Positions 10,062 to 19,431 of a stretch of DNA of 64,000 nucleotides are shown piece by piece. The translations under genes and the position numbers were made by a program. Source of the DNA: Pseudomonas sp. SJZ074 (GTDB lineage Bacteria; Pseudomonadota; Gammaproteobacteria; Pseudomonadales; Pseudomonadaceae); NCBI RefSeq assembly GCF_007828215.1, contig NZ_VIUE01000008.1, positions 104,471 to 168,470 of the forward strand, written 5' to 3'. The notes below the pieces were generated by a model. It was not told the origin of the DNA. It saw only the letters and a program-made list of their open reading frames with translations, and made no database searches. Within the stretch, counting starts at the first letter, position 1. Every line of letters begins with the position of its first letter.

Positions 10062-10808
10062 ATGTCTCGCTTACTCAATAAACGCACCCTCATCACTGGC
10101 GGCACCAGTGGCATTGGACTGGAAACCGCCAAACAGTTCCTCGCCGAAGGTGCCCGCGTTATCGTTACCGGTGTCAATCCTGACTCTATCGCAGCGGCCA
10201 AAGCCGAGTTCGGCAGCGACGTGCTGGTGCTGCGCGCCGACTCGGCCAGCGTTAGCGCACAAAAGGAACTGGCCCAGGCCGTAGAGAGGCATTACGGAAA
10301 GGTCGACGCTGTCTTCCTCAATGCCGGTGTTTCCGTTTGGCAACCGATTGAGGATTGGTCGGAAGAAATGTTCGACCGTTCCTTCGACGTCAAAGGGCCT
10401 TACTTCCTGATCCAGGCGCTTCTTCCCGTGTTCGCCAATCCCGCCTCGGTGGTGTTGAACACCTCGATCAGCGCCCACGTAGGCTCGACACGCTCCTCGG
10501 TTTACGCCGCCACCAAGGCTGCCTTCCTCAGCCTGTCGAAAACATTGTCGAGCGAACTGATGCAGCGCGGAATCCGCGTCAACGCCGTTAGCCCAGGGCC
10601 GGTGAATACGCCACTGTATGACAAGATGGGTATTGCGGATGCCTATCGCCAGCAGCTCAACGCCGACATCATCAAGAGCATCCCTGCGGGACGGTTTGGC
10701 ACGCCGGAAGAGGTCGCCAAGGCAGTGTTGTACCTGGCTTCGGATGAATCGCGGTGGACGATGGGAAGCGAGATTGTCGTGGATGGGGGGCGGTTGTTGA
10801 ACGATTGA
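10062..10808 (+). CDS. Short-chain dehydrogenase/reductase
   Basis: NAD(P)-dependent oxidoreductase of the classical SDR family, 248 residues. The Rossmann motif is TGGTSGIG near residue 12, the structural NAG is in FLNAGVSVWQP, and the catalytic Ser-Tyr-Lys appears as NTSISAHVG, then YAATK. The C-terminus GSEIVVDGG is typical. ATG 10062 has GGAG seven bases before it; the upstream ATG at 10044 lacks this. It is divergently paired with the LysR gene, which probably controls it. The substrate cannot be told from sequence. Confidence 0.9.
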   Translation: MSRLLNKRTLITGGTSGIGLETAKQFLAEGARVIVTGVNPDSIAAAKAEFGSDVLVLRADSASVSAQKELAQAVERHYGKVDAVFLNAGVSVWQPIEDWSEEMFDRSFDVKGPYFLIQALLPVFANPASVVLNTSISAHVGSTRSSVYAATKAAFLSLSKTLSSELMQRGIRVNAVSPGPVNTPLYDKMGIADAYRQQLNADIIKSIPAGRFGTPEEVAKAVLYLASDESRWTMGSEIVVDGGRLLND

Positions 10809-10856
10809 TACCGCTTTTGCCGATCAGTTAAAGACCAAACGGCGCAAAACCCGTAG

Positions 10857-10938
10857 GAGCATAGCTTGCTAGCGGTAGCGGTAGATCAGCAACACCGTTG
10901 TCGACTGGCCTGCCTCAATCGCGTGCAAGCTATGCTCC
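10857..10938. repeat. Inverted REP-like pair
   Basis: GGAGCATAGCTTGC at 10857-10870 and its exact complement at 10925-10938, 54 bases apart. The layout is that of a Pseudomonas REP doublet (REPIN) with a variant core. It lies after the SDR gene. Confidence 0.7.
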
Positions 10939-11002
10939 CGCAGATTTACGGCTTGGCTGATCGGGCACTGTTCCGTTCGGCTATGTTTTATGTCGACAAC
11001 GC

Positions 11003-11173
11003 TCAGGCTTTAGAGCCAGCCATTCGGCCAATAGGCTCAAGCTCCTTGCCTTTAGCGAGGCTAACCGACAAGAAGTGGCGTTCCATACGGGTCGCGCAAC
11101 CCGCCAGACGGCGGGCGTCGGCTTCGTACTGAGCGGCAAGTAAGGGCTTTGGAGTGCGCTTGGAAGGCTTCAT
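11003..11173 (-). CDS. Small hypothetical protein, 56 residues
   Basis: Short basic reading frame MKPSKRTPKPLLAAQYEADA..., 56 residues with about a quarter Lys/Arg. The ATG at 11173 is preceded by GAGG with six bases of spacing, a good Shine-Dalgarno, and codon choice is Pseudomonas-like (GCC, CGC, CTG, GAG). No domain, signal peptide or membrane segment is seen. It lies in the gap between an SDR and the NYN gene. It may be a real small gene or the end of a decayed one; no function can be assigned. Confidence 0.45.
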   Translation of the reverse strand: MKPSKRTPKPLLAAQYEADARRLAGCATRMERHFLSVSLAKGKELEPIGRMAGSKA

Positions 11174-11302
11174 GGAAAACCTCGGAGGAATTGGGGGTCA
11201 TGTTAGGCGTCGTACGCCACGATGTGGTGCCGTTGGATTGTGGGCCAGCGCTACCCCCAAAATTTCAATCTCGTGCGCTTTTGCAAGACGCCCCGACAAA
11301 AC

Positions 11303-12010
11303 TCAATCGCCATTGATTCTAGGGGGTTTCGGGCAAGTGGAACGTAAACCGTCAATATGCTCCATTAAACCATCCGGAATACTCTGCCACATTGGGTCAA
11401 GGATAAAATCTATACCCTCCCGGCGAGCCATTTTTGCAGCGGGTACAAAGTCCGCATCACCTGCAAAAAGAACGATCTGATCCACCTGCTTTTTGAATGA
11501 TAGCGACGCTACATCAACTCCGATCCGCATGTCGACGCCTTTTTGCCTCGTTTCCATGCTGACATCATTCTCTGTTAAGTCAGCAATTTGAATTTTACCT
11601 TTGAGAAGGTCGGCAATTTTCGCTGGCTTGATCGTCCACTTCACATCTTTAGAAAGGTGTCCGAGCCGCAACGCCACCTTACGCTTACTTCGCAACCTAG
11701 CGTGGAGTTCTTTCCTAAATAGCGCTTCCTTGGATTTGGAAAAATCCACAGCTTTTTTAGAAATAGGATTGTGCTGTTTGGTATCTAGCGGGGGGCAGTC
11801 ATAGAAAAAAATTCGATAAAGCTCTTTCCTATGACGTTGCTGCTGCTCCTGCGCTTGGCCATTCGGACGAGGAGCAACCTTGCTTAAATGAGCCGTTGCC
11901 CATCGATGCACAAGGTCCGCAGCTCGCTCCGCGTTGTAAGCATTCTGAGGCTCGATCTTTCGAAAGCGCTTTATAAAATAGGCGCCGTCAACCAACACCG
12001 CTGTGGGCAT
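11303..12010 (-). CDS. NYN-domain (PIN-like) putative nuclease
   Basis: 235-residue protein of the NYN/DUF88 (LabA-like) family, related to PIN ribonucleases. The acidic residues expected around a metal site are present: Asp8 in VLVDGAY, Asp160/Asp166 in KGVDMRIGVDVAS, and Asp185/Asp187 in LFAGDADFVPAAK. Between them lies a Lys/Arg-rich insert (about 50-135) that could bind RNA or DNA. ATG 12010 follows GGAGG with six bases of spacing. The base composition is more AT-rich than neighbouring genes and no partner gene is adjacent, suggesting acquisition by transfer. The target is unknown; RNA processing or phage defence are only possibilities. Confidence 0.8.
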   Translation of the reverse strand: MPTAVLVDGAYFIKRFRKIEPQNAYNAERAADLVHRWATAHLSKVAPRPNGQAQEQQQRHRKELYRIFFYDCPPLDTKQHNPISKKAVDFSKSKEALFRKELHARLRSKRKVALRLGHLSKDVKWTIKPAKIADLLKGKIQIADLTENDVSMETRQKGVDMRIGVDVASLSFKKQVDQIVLFAGDADFVPAAKMARREGIDFILDPMWQSIPDGLMEHIDGLRSTCPKPPRINGD

Positions 12011-12332
12011 GACTTTCCTCCAGATAGCAAAACGCCCAAGGGGTCGGCACGTCCTGGATAGTTTGGACGGCGTACAGCCTTGGGCGGGATGCGCGAAGAA
12101 TAGATCCAGTCGACGGCGCCGTCAACTGGCAATCTCTCGCTGTAGGTAGGCTAAGGCATCAGCCGCAAAGCGGCTGATGCCTTAGCCTACCTACAGCCAT
12201 TTTTTTGTCAATGAGGCACCCGCGACCAATTTACGTCATGATTTTGGCTATCACCATATGCTTTACGACAAGGTGATCAGCTGTACGTATCCGGGGCGCA
12301 CACCCACATTTTGTTTAGTTTTTCCATGCTCG
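12011..12332. other. Intergenic region holding a long palindrome
   Basis: Gap between the NYN gene start and the end of the leftward SDR. It holds the 12139-12197 palindrome and no convincing ORF. A promoter for the NYN gene is expected near 12030-12110 but is not obvious. Confidence 0.35.
12139..12197. repeat. 28-bp perfect inverted repeat with AAA loop
   Basis: Arms 12139-12166 and 12170-12197 are exact complements (starting GCTGTAGGTAGGCTAAGGCA) around a three-base AAA loop. A run of seven T follows at about 12201-12207. It resembles an oversized terminator for plus-strand transcription, yet no plus-strand gene precedes it. It is not a standard REP. Confidence 0.75.
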
Positions 12333-13121
12333 CTAGACAATGCTATCCACCACCCCGCCATCAACACGCAACGCCGCACCCGTCGTAGCCGAAGCCTGCT
12401 CCGAACTGGCATAAATAATCATATTGGCAACTTCCTCAACACGCGCCGCCCGTTGAATGATCGAGGTACTACGGTGCTGTTTGACGAAATCCGCCCCCAC
12501 CTTCTCCAGGCTTTCCCCAGTGCGCTCGACATCCGCCTGGAGCATCTGCGCAACCCCTTCGGAAAGCGTCGGCCCAGGCAGCACTGAGTTCACCGTAACG
12601 CCCGTGCCGGCAAGGCGCTTGGCCAAGCCGCGAGCAATGGAAAGCTGGGCGGTTTTAGTGAAGCCGTAATGAATCATGTCGGCCGGAATATTCACGCCCG
12701 ACTCGGACGAAACAAACACAATCCGCCCCCAACCACGCTCGACCATGCCCTGCGCATAGGCCCTGGAAACACGCACGCCGGACATCACGTTGGTTTCGAA
12801 GAAGCGCTGCCATTCGCTGTCCGGGGTTTCGAAAAAGTCTTCCAGCTTGAAAATGCCCAGGTTGTTGATGACCACATCGAAGCGCGGGTACTTGGCGACC
12901 AAGGCCTGGCAGCCTGAGGCGTTGCTGAGGTCGCCCACAAAGCCTTCGGCTTTGGAAGCAAGGTCGCCCAAGCGCTGCAATGCGTCCTCTACGCTGCTGT
13001 CGCTGCGACCGTTGATGACCACGTGGGCGCCGGCTTCGAGGAAGCCTTTGGCTGTGGCAAAACCGATGCCGCTGGTGGAACCGGTGACCAAGACGTGACG
13101 GCCGGTGAAGTCGATTTTCAT
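12333..13121 (-). CDS. Short-chain dehydrogenase/reductase
   Basis: 262-residue classical SDR oxidoreductase. Motifs: TGSTSGIG near residue 12, NNLG in place of the usual NNAG, a serine in VFVSSESGVN, and YGFTK for the catalytic Tyr-Lys. The C-terminus LRVDGGVVDSIV is usual. ATG 13121 has GGAG eight bases upstream; an upstream extension to 13244 has no ribosome site and reads as junk. It is separated from the DUF6124 gene upstream by a terminator, so it has its own promoter. The substrate is unknown. Confidence 0.9.
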   Translation of the reverse strand: MKIDFTGRHVLVTGSTSGIGFATAKGFLEAGAHVVINGRSDSSVEDALQRLGDLASKAEGFVGDLSNASGCQALVAKYPRFDVVINNLGIFKLEDFFETPDSEWQRFFETNVMSGVRVSRAYAQGMVERGWGRIVFVSSESGVNIPADMIHYGFTKTAQLSIARGLAKRLAGTGVTVNSVLPGPTLSEGVAQMLQADVERTGESLEKVGADFVKQHRSTSIIQRAARVEEVANMIIYASSEQASATTGAALRVDGGVVDSIV

Positions 13122-13231
13122 GGGAAGGACTCCTTGAATTAATGGACCAGAGGGCTGTGCGATGTTGGCGAGGCGGTATTTACGAATTCGTCGTACAACG
13201 ATTGAAGATAGCGACAATCCAGCAAAGTGAT

Positions 13232-13260
13232 GCAAACCCGACATGCGGTGTCGGGTTTGC
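13232..13260 (-). terminator. Terminator hairpin between DUF6124 and SDR genes
   Basis: GCAAACCCGACA and its complement around a 5-base loop. It lies just downstream of the DUF6124 gene when read on the minus strand, and the T-rich flank on the plus strand also allows bidirectional use. Confidence 0.7.
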
Positions 13261-13287
13261 TTTATTGATTGAGCGAATGTTTACCTG

Positions 13288-13644
13288 CTATCGCGGCTCA
13301 ACGTTATCCAGCACCCGATTTGCCAGCAACGACCCCAGCTCGATCAGTTGCTGAATACCGAGCGCCACATGACGGCGTGAACCTTCCAGTTCGAAGGCGA
13401 GGTCGTTGACCATGGCGTCAGCCGAGGCCAGGGTTTCGGTGAGGTTGGCGAGCAGGGATTCGTTGTCGATGTCTTTTACGATTGTGAATATCTGGCCCGG
13501 TTGGGGATCGTCGGGTTTTGTTGCTTTGGGAGAGAGATAGAAATCCAGGGCGCGCTCTGCAGCTTCATCGAGCTTTTTGGTCCCGGATTTTGTGCGCGGG
13601 GATGCTTGCTCCGTTTCCGGAGGGTTTGGAGTTACTTTGAACAT
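13288..13644 (-). CDS. DUF6124 family protein
   Basis: 118-residue protein starting MFKVTPNPPETE, the signature opening of a family found mainly in Pseudomonas (DUF6124). A disordered Pro/Thr-rich N-terminus is followed by two helical stretches (about 25-40 and 65-115) with no membrane segment or signal. The function is unknown. As is common for this family, the gene lies next to non-coding repeated sequence. The start ATG is followed at once by the conserved motif, so the N-terminus is secure. Confidence 0.82.
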   Translation of the reverse strand: MFKVTPNPPETEQASPRTKSGTKKLDEAAERALDFYLSPKATKPDDPQPGQIFTIVKDIDNESLLANLTETLASADAMVNDLAFELEGSRRHVALGIQQLIELGSLLANRVLDNVEPR

Positions 13645-14239
13645 AAGCTGGAATCCTCAGTGAGGCCGCGACCTCTTCCCTACTAAAAGAAGGGTGGCGG
13701 CTGTACGCAGGTTAGTAGACCGGGGATTCCAGCATTGCCGGCGCGCCGAAGCGCCCTGCGCACAGCCACCATCAAAGGACAGGAATTAGGATACCTGCCT
13801 GAGTGGAGAACTCATGCATCTTGCGGGAAACCACGGGCTACTAAACCCGACCACTGATGGGCAGTGGCAGGAAGACAATAGAACCCGGGGACAAGGCGCA
13901 CAAGCGGGCGGATTCTGGCGTAGTTGTAGGCAAAGGCGCAAGGATGCGTGGGTTGGGGGAAGGGTGGCGGTCGGGGAATAAACAGGCGACGGGAAGGCCT
14001 GGAAGTCGCGGGCTAGGGGGCCGCCTCTGCTTGGTTGGAAAGCAGGGCTGGTGCGGATCGTCTGTAGGAAGTTGGGGCTGCTCCGCAGCCCAGCGGGGAT
14101 GAATCCCCTTGCCACAGGAAGGTGGAGTCAGTTAATTCAGCGGCGGCTGTGAGGGCGCCATCGCGAGCAAGCTCAGCTCCCACAGGATTATTGGCCACCA
14201 ACCCCAGTGGGAACGATCTTATGAAGAAGTAGCAGGCCT
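13645..14239. other. Long non-coding region with structured and REP sequences
   Basis: About 600 bases with no believable gene. The stretch 13692-13770 is bounded by GGTGGCGGCTGT and its near-complement ACAGCCACC, and could fold as a long hairpin over the DUF6124 promoter. The sequence 13800-13960 resembles a block I associate with DUF6124 loci in other pseudomonads (recollection, not searched). REP-like sequence occupies about 14075-14195. Confidence 0.4.
14075..14195. repeat. REP-type elements
   Basis: GCTGCTCCGCAGCCCAGCGG with GGGGATGAATCCCC, and GCGAGCAAGCTCAGCTCCCAC, are typical Pseudomonas REP palindrome cores placed between convergent or unlinked genes. Confidence 0.65.
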
Positions 14240-15127
14240 TCAATACCAGCGGGCTTCGCCCGGCGGGCGTTTCTTGAAGCGTTTCATGCTCCACATGTAT
14301 TGGCTCGGGTACGCCCGCACGTAGCGCTCCACGACTTGGCTCATGGCGGCGCAGGCGGTTGCGGTGTCGGTGCTGTACATGGCTTCTGGCGCGGCTTCGA
14401 GGATGACTTTGTAGCCGGAGCCGTCCGGCAGGCGCAGGGCATGAAGGAACACACCCACTGCTTTACCACCGGCGAGCATGTTCGGCACGAACTTGCTGGT
14501 CAGGGCCTGGGTGGCGAAGAAGGGCACGAAGATGCCGGCGGACTCGGCCGGTTCCGGGTCGGCGGGGATACCCACCTGGCCGCCCTTGCGCACTTCCTTG
14601 ATGACGCTGAGGATGCCTTCCTTGGTGGACGCCGCGACTTTGTTACCTAGCTGTACGCGCTGCTTCTGCAGCAATTCATCCACCGCCTTGAGCTTGGGTG
14701 GGCGGTAGAAAATGATCGGTTTGCACTGGCTGCAATAGAAGTGGTTGAGCACTTCCCAGTTGCCCAGGTGGCTGGTGATGCCCACCACGCCCTTGCCGGA
14801 CGCCAAGGCTTCTTTCAATATTTCCAGGCCCTCGACTTCACGCACCAGTTCGATGGAGCGCTGGGCCGGCCAGATCCAGGCGCAGGCGCTTTCGGTCAGG
14901 GATTTGCCGATGTCCTTGAGACTCTGGCCCACCAGGCGCTCGCGCTCGGCCGGGTCCATATCGGGAAAGCATTTGGCGAGGTTGATCCGCACCACGTCGC
15001 GGGAGCGGTTGGGCAGTTTCCACATGAGCCAGCCGATGGCCGAGCCCACCGCCTGCACGGCCCGCCAAGGCAGTAGCGCAAACAACCGCAGAGCGCCGAC
15101 CAGCAAGGCGCCTTTCAACTTATCCAC
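14240..15127 (-). CDS. htrB: Lipid A secondary acyltransferase (LpxL/HtrB family)
   Basis: Inner-membrane enzyme that adds a secondary lauroyl-type chain to lipid A. 295 residues, the same as the P. aeruginosa homologue PA0011, with which the location beside tag is shared. The catalytic motif HLGNWE (H-x4-E) is at about residue 120, after one N-terminal hydrophobic helix. The start is GTG 15127, with AGGAG six bases upstream. A perfect TTATCCACA (15120-15128) overlaps the start codon. Which lipid A position is acylated cannot be read from sequence. Confidence 0.93.
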   Translation of the reverse strand: MDKLKGALLVGALRLFALLPWRAVQAVGSAIGWLMWKLPNRSRDVVRINLAKCFPDMDPAERERLVGQSLKDIGKSLTESACAWIWPAQRSIELVREVEGLEILKEALASGKGVVGITSHLGNWEVLNHFYCSQCKPIIFYRPPKLKAVDELLQKQRVQLGNKVAASTKEGILSVIKEVRKGGQVGIPADPEPAESAGIFVPFFATQALTSKFVPNMLAGGKAVGVFLHALRLPDGSGYKVILEAAPEAMYSTDTATACAAMSQVVERYVRAYPSQYMWSMKRFKKRPPGEARWY

Positions 15128-15170
15128 AGGTCACTCCTGAATTCATGGGCCGTGTTGCGAGCCGGCTATT

Positions 15171-15728
15171 CTAACCGCCGTTTGCCAGCTCGGCGTAGCG
15201 GTCGCAGTCCTGGGTGTGATCCATGACCATGCCCGAGGCCTGCATGAAGGCGTAGCAAATGGTCGGCCCGACGAAAGTGAAGCCGGCCTTTTTCAGGCCT
15301 TTGCTCATCTGCACGGCTTCGGGGGTGATGGCTGGCACTTCGGTGCGGTCCCTGAAATGGTTGATGAGAGGTCTGTCGCCGACAAAAGACCAGAGGAAGG
15401 CCACCGGGTCCTCCAGGGCCAGCCAGGCCTGGGCGTTACGGCGCGCGGCCTTGAGCTTGAGGCGGTTGCGGATGATGCCGGGGTCCTGCATCAGGTCCTC
15501 GATTTCGGCATCGCTCATCTGCGCCACCCGCTGTACGTCGAAGTTGTACAGCACCTCGCGGTAATGGGCGCGTTTGCGCAGCACGGTGATCCAGGACAGC
15601 CCGGCCTGGAACCCTTCGAGCAAAAGCAACTCGAACAAACCCTGCGCATCGCGCAGCGGCGTCCCCCACTCCTGATCGTGATAGGCCATGTACAAAGGAT
15701 CTTCGGAACACCAAAAGCAGCGTGGCAT
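15171..15728 (-). CDS. tag: DNA-3-methyladenine glycosylase I
   Basis: Base-excision repair enzyme that removes 3-methyladenine from alkylated DNA. 185 residues, typical of the family. The N-terminal zinc-binding motif begins [17 protein letters not shown], and the zinc snap is closed near the C-terminus by His and Cys ([12 protein letters not shown]). The active-site Glu lies in [12 protein letters not shown]. The start at ATG 15728 puts the conserved MPRCFWC at the N-terminus; the frame stays open far upstream without coding sense. It is divergent from glyQ. Confidence 0.95.
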   Translation of the reverse strand: MPRCFWCSEDPLYMAYHDQEWGTPLRDAQGLFELLLLEGFQAGLSWITVLRKRAHYREVLYNFDVQRVAQMSDAEIEDLMQDPGIIRNRLKLKAARRNAQAWLALEDPVAFLWSFVGDRPLINHFRDRTEVPAITPEAVQMSKGLKKAGFTFVGPTICYAFMQASGMVMDHTQDCDRYAELANGG

Positions 15729-15809
15729 AAGGCTCCAGGGGGCGTGCGCACGAACGAATCGGGTATACTCCCGCTCTTTAAATCGCAGCCCAAGAAACAG
15801 GTGAATTTC

Positions 15810-16763
15810 GTGAGCCAGCCTACGCCAGCCGTGCGTACCTTCCAAGACTTGATCCTCGCCCTCCAGCAATACTGGGCCGAGCAAGGTTGCGTGGTACTTC
15901 AGCCCTACGATATGGAAGTAGGCGCCGGCACTTTCCACACTGCCACGTTTCTGCGTGCCATCGGCCCGGAAACCTGGAACGCCGCCTACGTGCAACCCAG
16001 TCGCCGTCCGACTGACGGCCGCTACGGCGAAAACCCGAACCGTCTGCAGCACTACTACCAGTTCCAGGTGGTCCTGAAGCCGAACCCGGAAAATTTCCAG
16101 GAACTGTACCTGGGCTCCCTCAAGCGCGTGGGCCTCGACCCGCTGGTGCATGACATCCGTTTCGTCGAGGACAACTGGGAATCGCCGACCCTGGGCGCCT
16201 GGGGCCTGGGCTGGGAGGTCTGGCTCAACGGTATGGAAGTGACCCAGTTCACCTACTTCCAGCAGGCGGGCGGCATCGAGTGCTACCCGGTGACCGGCGA
16301 GATCACCTACGGTCTGGAACGCTTGGCGATGTACCTGCAAGGCGTGGACTCGGTCTACGACCTGGTGTGGGCCGACGGCCCGTTCGGCAAAGTGACCTAC
16401 GGCGACGTGTTCCACCAGAACGAAGTGGAGCAGTCGACCTACAACTTCGAACACGCCAACGTCGACAAGCTGTTCGAACTGTTCGATTTCTACGAAAGCG
16501 AGGCCAAACGCCTGATCGAGCTGGACCAGCCGCTGCCGTTGCCGAGCTATGAAATGGTGTTGAAGGCGTCCCATACCTTCAACCTGCTGGACGCACGCCG
16601 GGCGATTTCCGTGACCGCGCGCCAGCAATACATCCTGCGTGTGCGCACCCTGGCGCGTTCCGTCGCGCAAGCCTACCTGCTGGCCCGTGCCAAGCTAGGC
16701 TTCCCGATGGCGACCCCGGACCTGCGTGATGAAGTGTTGGCTAAGCTGGAGGCTGCACAATGA
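15810..16763 (+). CDS. glyQ: Glycine--tRNA ligase alpha subunit
   Basis: Catalytic class II subunit of the tetrameric glycyl-tRNA synthetase, 317 residues and nearly identical to Pseudomonas GlyQ. It carries the class II active-site segments ([33 protein letters not shown]). The start is GTG 15810 ([15 protein letters not shown]), with AGGTG six bases before; a GTG at 15801 is also in frame. A good -10 (TATACT, 15764-15769) lies in the shared tag/glyQ promoter region, but no clear -35. It overlaps glyS by four bases (ATGA). Confidence 0.97.
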   Translation: MSQPTPAVRTFQDLILALQQYWAEQGCVVLQPYDMEVGAGTFHTATFLRAIGPETWNAAYVQPSRRPTDGRYGENPNRLQHYYQFQVVLKPNPENFQELYLGSLKRVGLDPLVHDIRFVEDNWESPTLGAWGLGWEVWLNGMEVTQFTYFQQAGGIECYPVTGEITYGLERLAMYLQGVDSVYDLVWADGPFGKVTYGDVFHQNEVEQSTYNFEHANVDKLFELFDFYESEAKRLIELDQPLPLPSYEMVLKASHTFNLLDARRAISVTARQQYILRVRTLARSVAQAYLLARAKLGFPMATPDLRDEVLAKLEAAQ

Positions 16764-18814
16764 GTGCTCAAGATTTTCTGGTTGAACTGGGCACCGAAGA
16801 ACTGCCACCCAAAGCCCTGAATACCCTGGCCGATGCATTCCTGGCCGGTATCGAAAAAGGCCTGCAAACCGCCGGCCTGAACTTCGAAACCAAGCACGTC
16901 TACGCCGCGCCGCGCCGCCTGGCCGTGTTGATCACCGGCCTGGCGACCCAACAGCCGGACCGCAGCATCAACCTCGACGGCCCGCCACGCCAGGCCGCGT
17001 TCGATGCTGACGGCAATCCGACCCAGGCAGCCCTGGGCTTCGCCAAGAAGTGTGGCGTGGACCTGAGCGAAATCGACCAGAGCGGCCCGAAACTGCGCTA
17101 TAGCCAGAGCATCAAGGGCAAGCCGACCGCCAGCCTGCTGCCGACCATCGTCGAAGACTCCCTCAATGACTTGCCGATTCCCAAGCGCATGCGCTGGGCT
17201 GCGCGCAAGGAAGAGTTCGTGCGTCCGACCCAATGGCTGGTCATGCTGCTTGGCGACCAGGTCATCGACTGCACGATTCTGGCCCAGAAAGCCGGTCGCG
17301 ATTCCCGCGGTCACCGCTTCCATCATCCGCAAAGCGTGCGCATCACCTCGCCGGCCAACTACCTGGCCGACCTGCGTGCCGCCTACGTGCTGGCCGACGC
17401 CAACGAGCGTCGCGAGCTGATCAGCAAGCGCACCGAAGAGCTGGCCACCCGCCAGGAAGGCACCGCCATCGTGCCGCCAAACCTGCTGGACGAAGTGACC
17501 GCACTGGTGGAGTGGCCGGTGCCGCTGGTGTGCTCATTCGAGGAACGTTTCCTTGAAGTGCCACAGGAAGCGCTGATCACCACCATGCAGGACAACCAGA
17601 AGTATTTCTGCCTGCTGGACGCCGACGGCAAGTTGCTGCCGCGCTTCATCACGGTCGCCAACATCGAAAGCAAGGACCCGCAGCAGATCATCGCCGGTAA
17701 CGAAAAAGTCGTTCGCCCGCGCCTGACCGATGCCGAGTTCTTCTTCAAGCAAGACAAGAAGCAACCGCTGGAGAGCTTCAACGAACGCCTGCAGAACGTG
17801 GTGTTCCAGGAAAAACTCGGCAGCGTCTACGACAAGGCCGAGCGCGTTTCGAAATTGGCGGCCTTCATCGCCCCACGCATCGGCGGCGACGCCCAGCGCG
17901 CGGCCCGTGCCGGCATCCTGTCCAAGTGCGACCTGTCCACTGAGATGGTCGGTGAGTTCCCGGAGATGCAAGGCATCGCCGGTTACTACTACGCGCTCAA
18001 CGACGGTGAGCCGCAAGACGTCGCCCTGGCGCTGAACGAACAGTACATGCCCCGTGGCGCCGGCGCCGAGCTGCCGACCACCCTCACCGGTGCGGCCGTG
18101 GCGATCGCCGACAAGCTCGACACCCTGGTCGGTATCTTCGGCATCGGCATGCTGCCCACCGGCAGCAAGGACCCATATGCCCTGCGTCGTGCGGCGCTGG
18201 GTGTGTTGCGGATTCTGATCGACAAGCAACTGGACCTGGACCTGAACGACGCCGTGGCCTTCGCCGTCAACGCGTTCGGCAGTAAGGTCAAGGCCGCCGG
18301 CCTGGCCGATGCGGTGCTGGAGTTCATCTTCGACCGCCTGCGTGCGCGTTATGAAGATGAAGGCGTCGATGTCGCGACCTACCTGTCGGTGCGTGCCCTC
18401 AAGCCGGGTTCGGCCCTGGACTTCGACCAGCGCGTGCAAGCCGTCCAGGCTTTCCGCAAACTGCCGGAAGCGGCAGCATTGGCGGCGGTGAACAAGCGTG
18501 TGTCGAACCTGTTGAGCAAGGCCGAAGGCAATATCGCGGCCACCGTCGAAGCCAAGTACTTCGACAACGCCAACGAGTTCTCCCTGTATTCGGCTATCCA
18601 GCAGGCAGACCAGGCCGTCCAGCCGATGGCTGCGGCACGTCAGTACAGCGAAACCCTGGCACGCCTGGCGGCACTGCGCGAACCGGTGGATGCGTTCTTC
18701 GAAGCGGTGATGGTCAATGCCGAAGACGCCAGCGTGCGGGCCAACCGCTACGCGCTGCTGGCGCGTTTGCGTGGTCTGTTCCTCGGCGTCGCCGACATTT
18801 CGCTGCTGGGGTAA
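16760..18814 (+). CDS. glyS: Glycine--tRNA ligase beta subunit
   Basis: tRNA-binding subunit of glycyl-tRNA synthetase, 684 residues, the normal length. It begins [20 protein letters not shown], the family signature, and ends with the anticodon-binding region. The ATG overlaps the glyQ stop, so the two subunits are translationally coupled for equal production. gmhB starts three bases after the stop. Confidence 0.97.
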   Translation: MSAQDFLVELGTEELPPKALNTLADAFLAGIEKGLQTAGLNFETKHVYAAPRRLAVLITGLATQQPDRSINLDGPPRQAAFDADGNPTQAALGFAKKCGVDLSEIDQSGPKLRYSQSIKGKPTASLLPTIVEDSLNDLPIPKRMRWAARKEEFVRPTQWLVMLLGDQVIDCTILAQKAGRDSRGHRFHHPQSVRITSPANYLADLRAAYVLADANERRELISKRTEELATRQEGTAIVPPNLLDEVTALVEWPVPLVCSFEERFLEVPQEALITTMQDNQKYFCLLDADGKLLPRFITVANIESKDPQQIIAGNEKVVRPRLTDAEFFFKQDKKQPLESFNERLQNVVFQEKLGSVYDKAERVSKLAAFIAPRIGGDAQRAARAGILSKCDLSTEMVGEFPEMQGIAGYYYALNDGEPQDVALALNEQYMPRGAGAELPTTLTGAAVAIADKLDTLVGIFGIGMLPTGSKDPYALRRAALGVLRILIDKQLDLDLNDAVAFAVNAFGSKVKAAGLADAVLEFIFDRLRARYEDEGVDVATYLSVRALKPGSALDFDQRVQAVQAFRKLPEAAALAAVNKRVSNLLSKAEGNIAATVEAKYFDNANEFSLYSAIQQADQAVQPMAAARQYSETLARLAALREPVDAFFEAVMVNAEDASVRANRYALLARLRGLFLGVADISLLG

Positions 18815-18817
18815 GCC

Positions 18818-19351
18818 TTGAAACTGCTGATTCTCGATCGGGACGGGGTGATCAATCACGACTCCGACGCTTACATCAAATCGGTGGAGGAGTGGCTGCC
18901 GATCCCCGGCTCGATCGAAGCCATCGCGCAGTTGAGCAAGTCCGGCTGGACGGTGGCGGTTGCCACCAACCAGTCGGGCATTGCCCGCGGTTACTATGAC
19001 CTCGCAATCCTCGACGCCATGCATGAGCGCTTGCGCGCCCTGGTGGCCGAGCAGGGCGGTGAAGTCGGGCTGATCGTCTATTGTCCCCATGGGCCGGATG
19101 AGGGTTGCGATTGCCGCAAACCCAAACCGGGCATGTTGAAGGCCATTGCCGAGCATTATGCTGTTCCGCTGGCGGGCGTCTGGTTCGTCGGAGACAGCCT
19201 CGGTGACCTGGAGGCGGCCAAGGCCGTCGATTGTCAGCCAGTTTTGGTAAAGACCGGGAAAGGCGAAAAGACTCTGGGCAAGACCCTACCGGTAGGCACT
19301 TTGATTTTTGACGACCTGGCGGCGATTGCCGCTGAACTTATCCACAATTAG
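18818..19351 (+). CDS. gmhB: D-glycero-beta-D-manno-heptose-1,7-bisphosphate 7-phosphatase
   Basis: HAD-family phosphatase in the ADP-heptose pathway for the lipopolysaccharide inner core. 177 residues. Motif I is DRDGVIN with the nucleophile Asp, motif II is TNQSGIARG, and the zinc loop is CPHGPDEGCDCRKPKPGM. Motif IV is VGDSLGDLEAA. The start codon is TTG 18818, required by the conserved opening MKLLILDRDGVIN. It follows glyS closely and precedes plsC in the same apparent operon. TTATCCACA (19338-19346) lies in its last codons. Confidence 0.95.
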   Translation: MKLLILDRDGVINHDSDAYIKSVEEWLPIPGSIEAIAQLSKSGWTVAVATNQSGIARGYYDLAILDAMHERLRALVAEQGGEVGLIVYCPHGPDEGCDCRKPKPGMLKAIAEHYAVPLAGVWFVGDSLGDLEAAKAVDCQPVLVKTGKGEKTLGKTLPVGTLIFDDLAAIAAELIHN

Positions 19352-19431
19352 AGCTCCCTAGACATCCTGATCAAGGATTGTTCGGGAAGCGCTTGAACAG
19401 GCGGGCATTGCCCGCAACGGTAAATGCCGCT

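Noticed and set aside
13786..14115. 109-residue minus-strand Pro/Ser-rich frame
   Set aside because: Runs through REP and structured non-coding DNA; composition is that of a chance frame.
15171..16670. A 499-residue minus-strand frame covering tag and most of glyQ
   Set aside because: Only the first 558 bases from the stop encode Tag; the rest is the antisense of glyQ, read in an open frame because of high GC.
17534..19156. A 540-residue minus-strand frame opposite glyS and gmhB
   Set aside because: Low-complexity His/Gln/Arg/Asp-rich translation typical of antisense frames in GC-rich genes; the plus strand has clear GlyS and GmhB.
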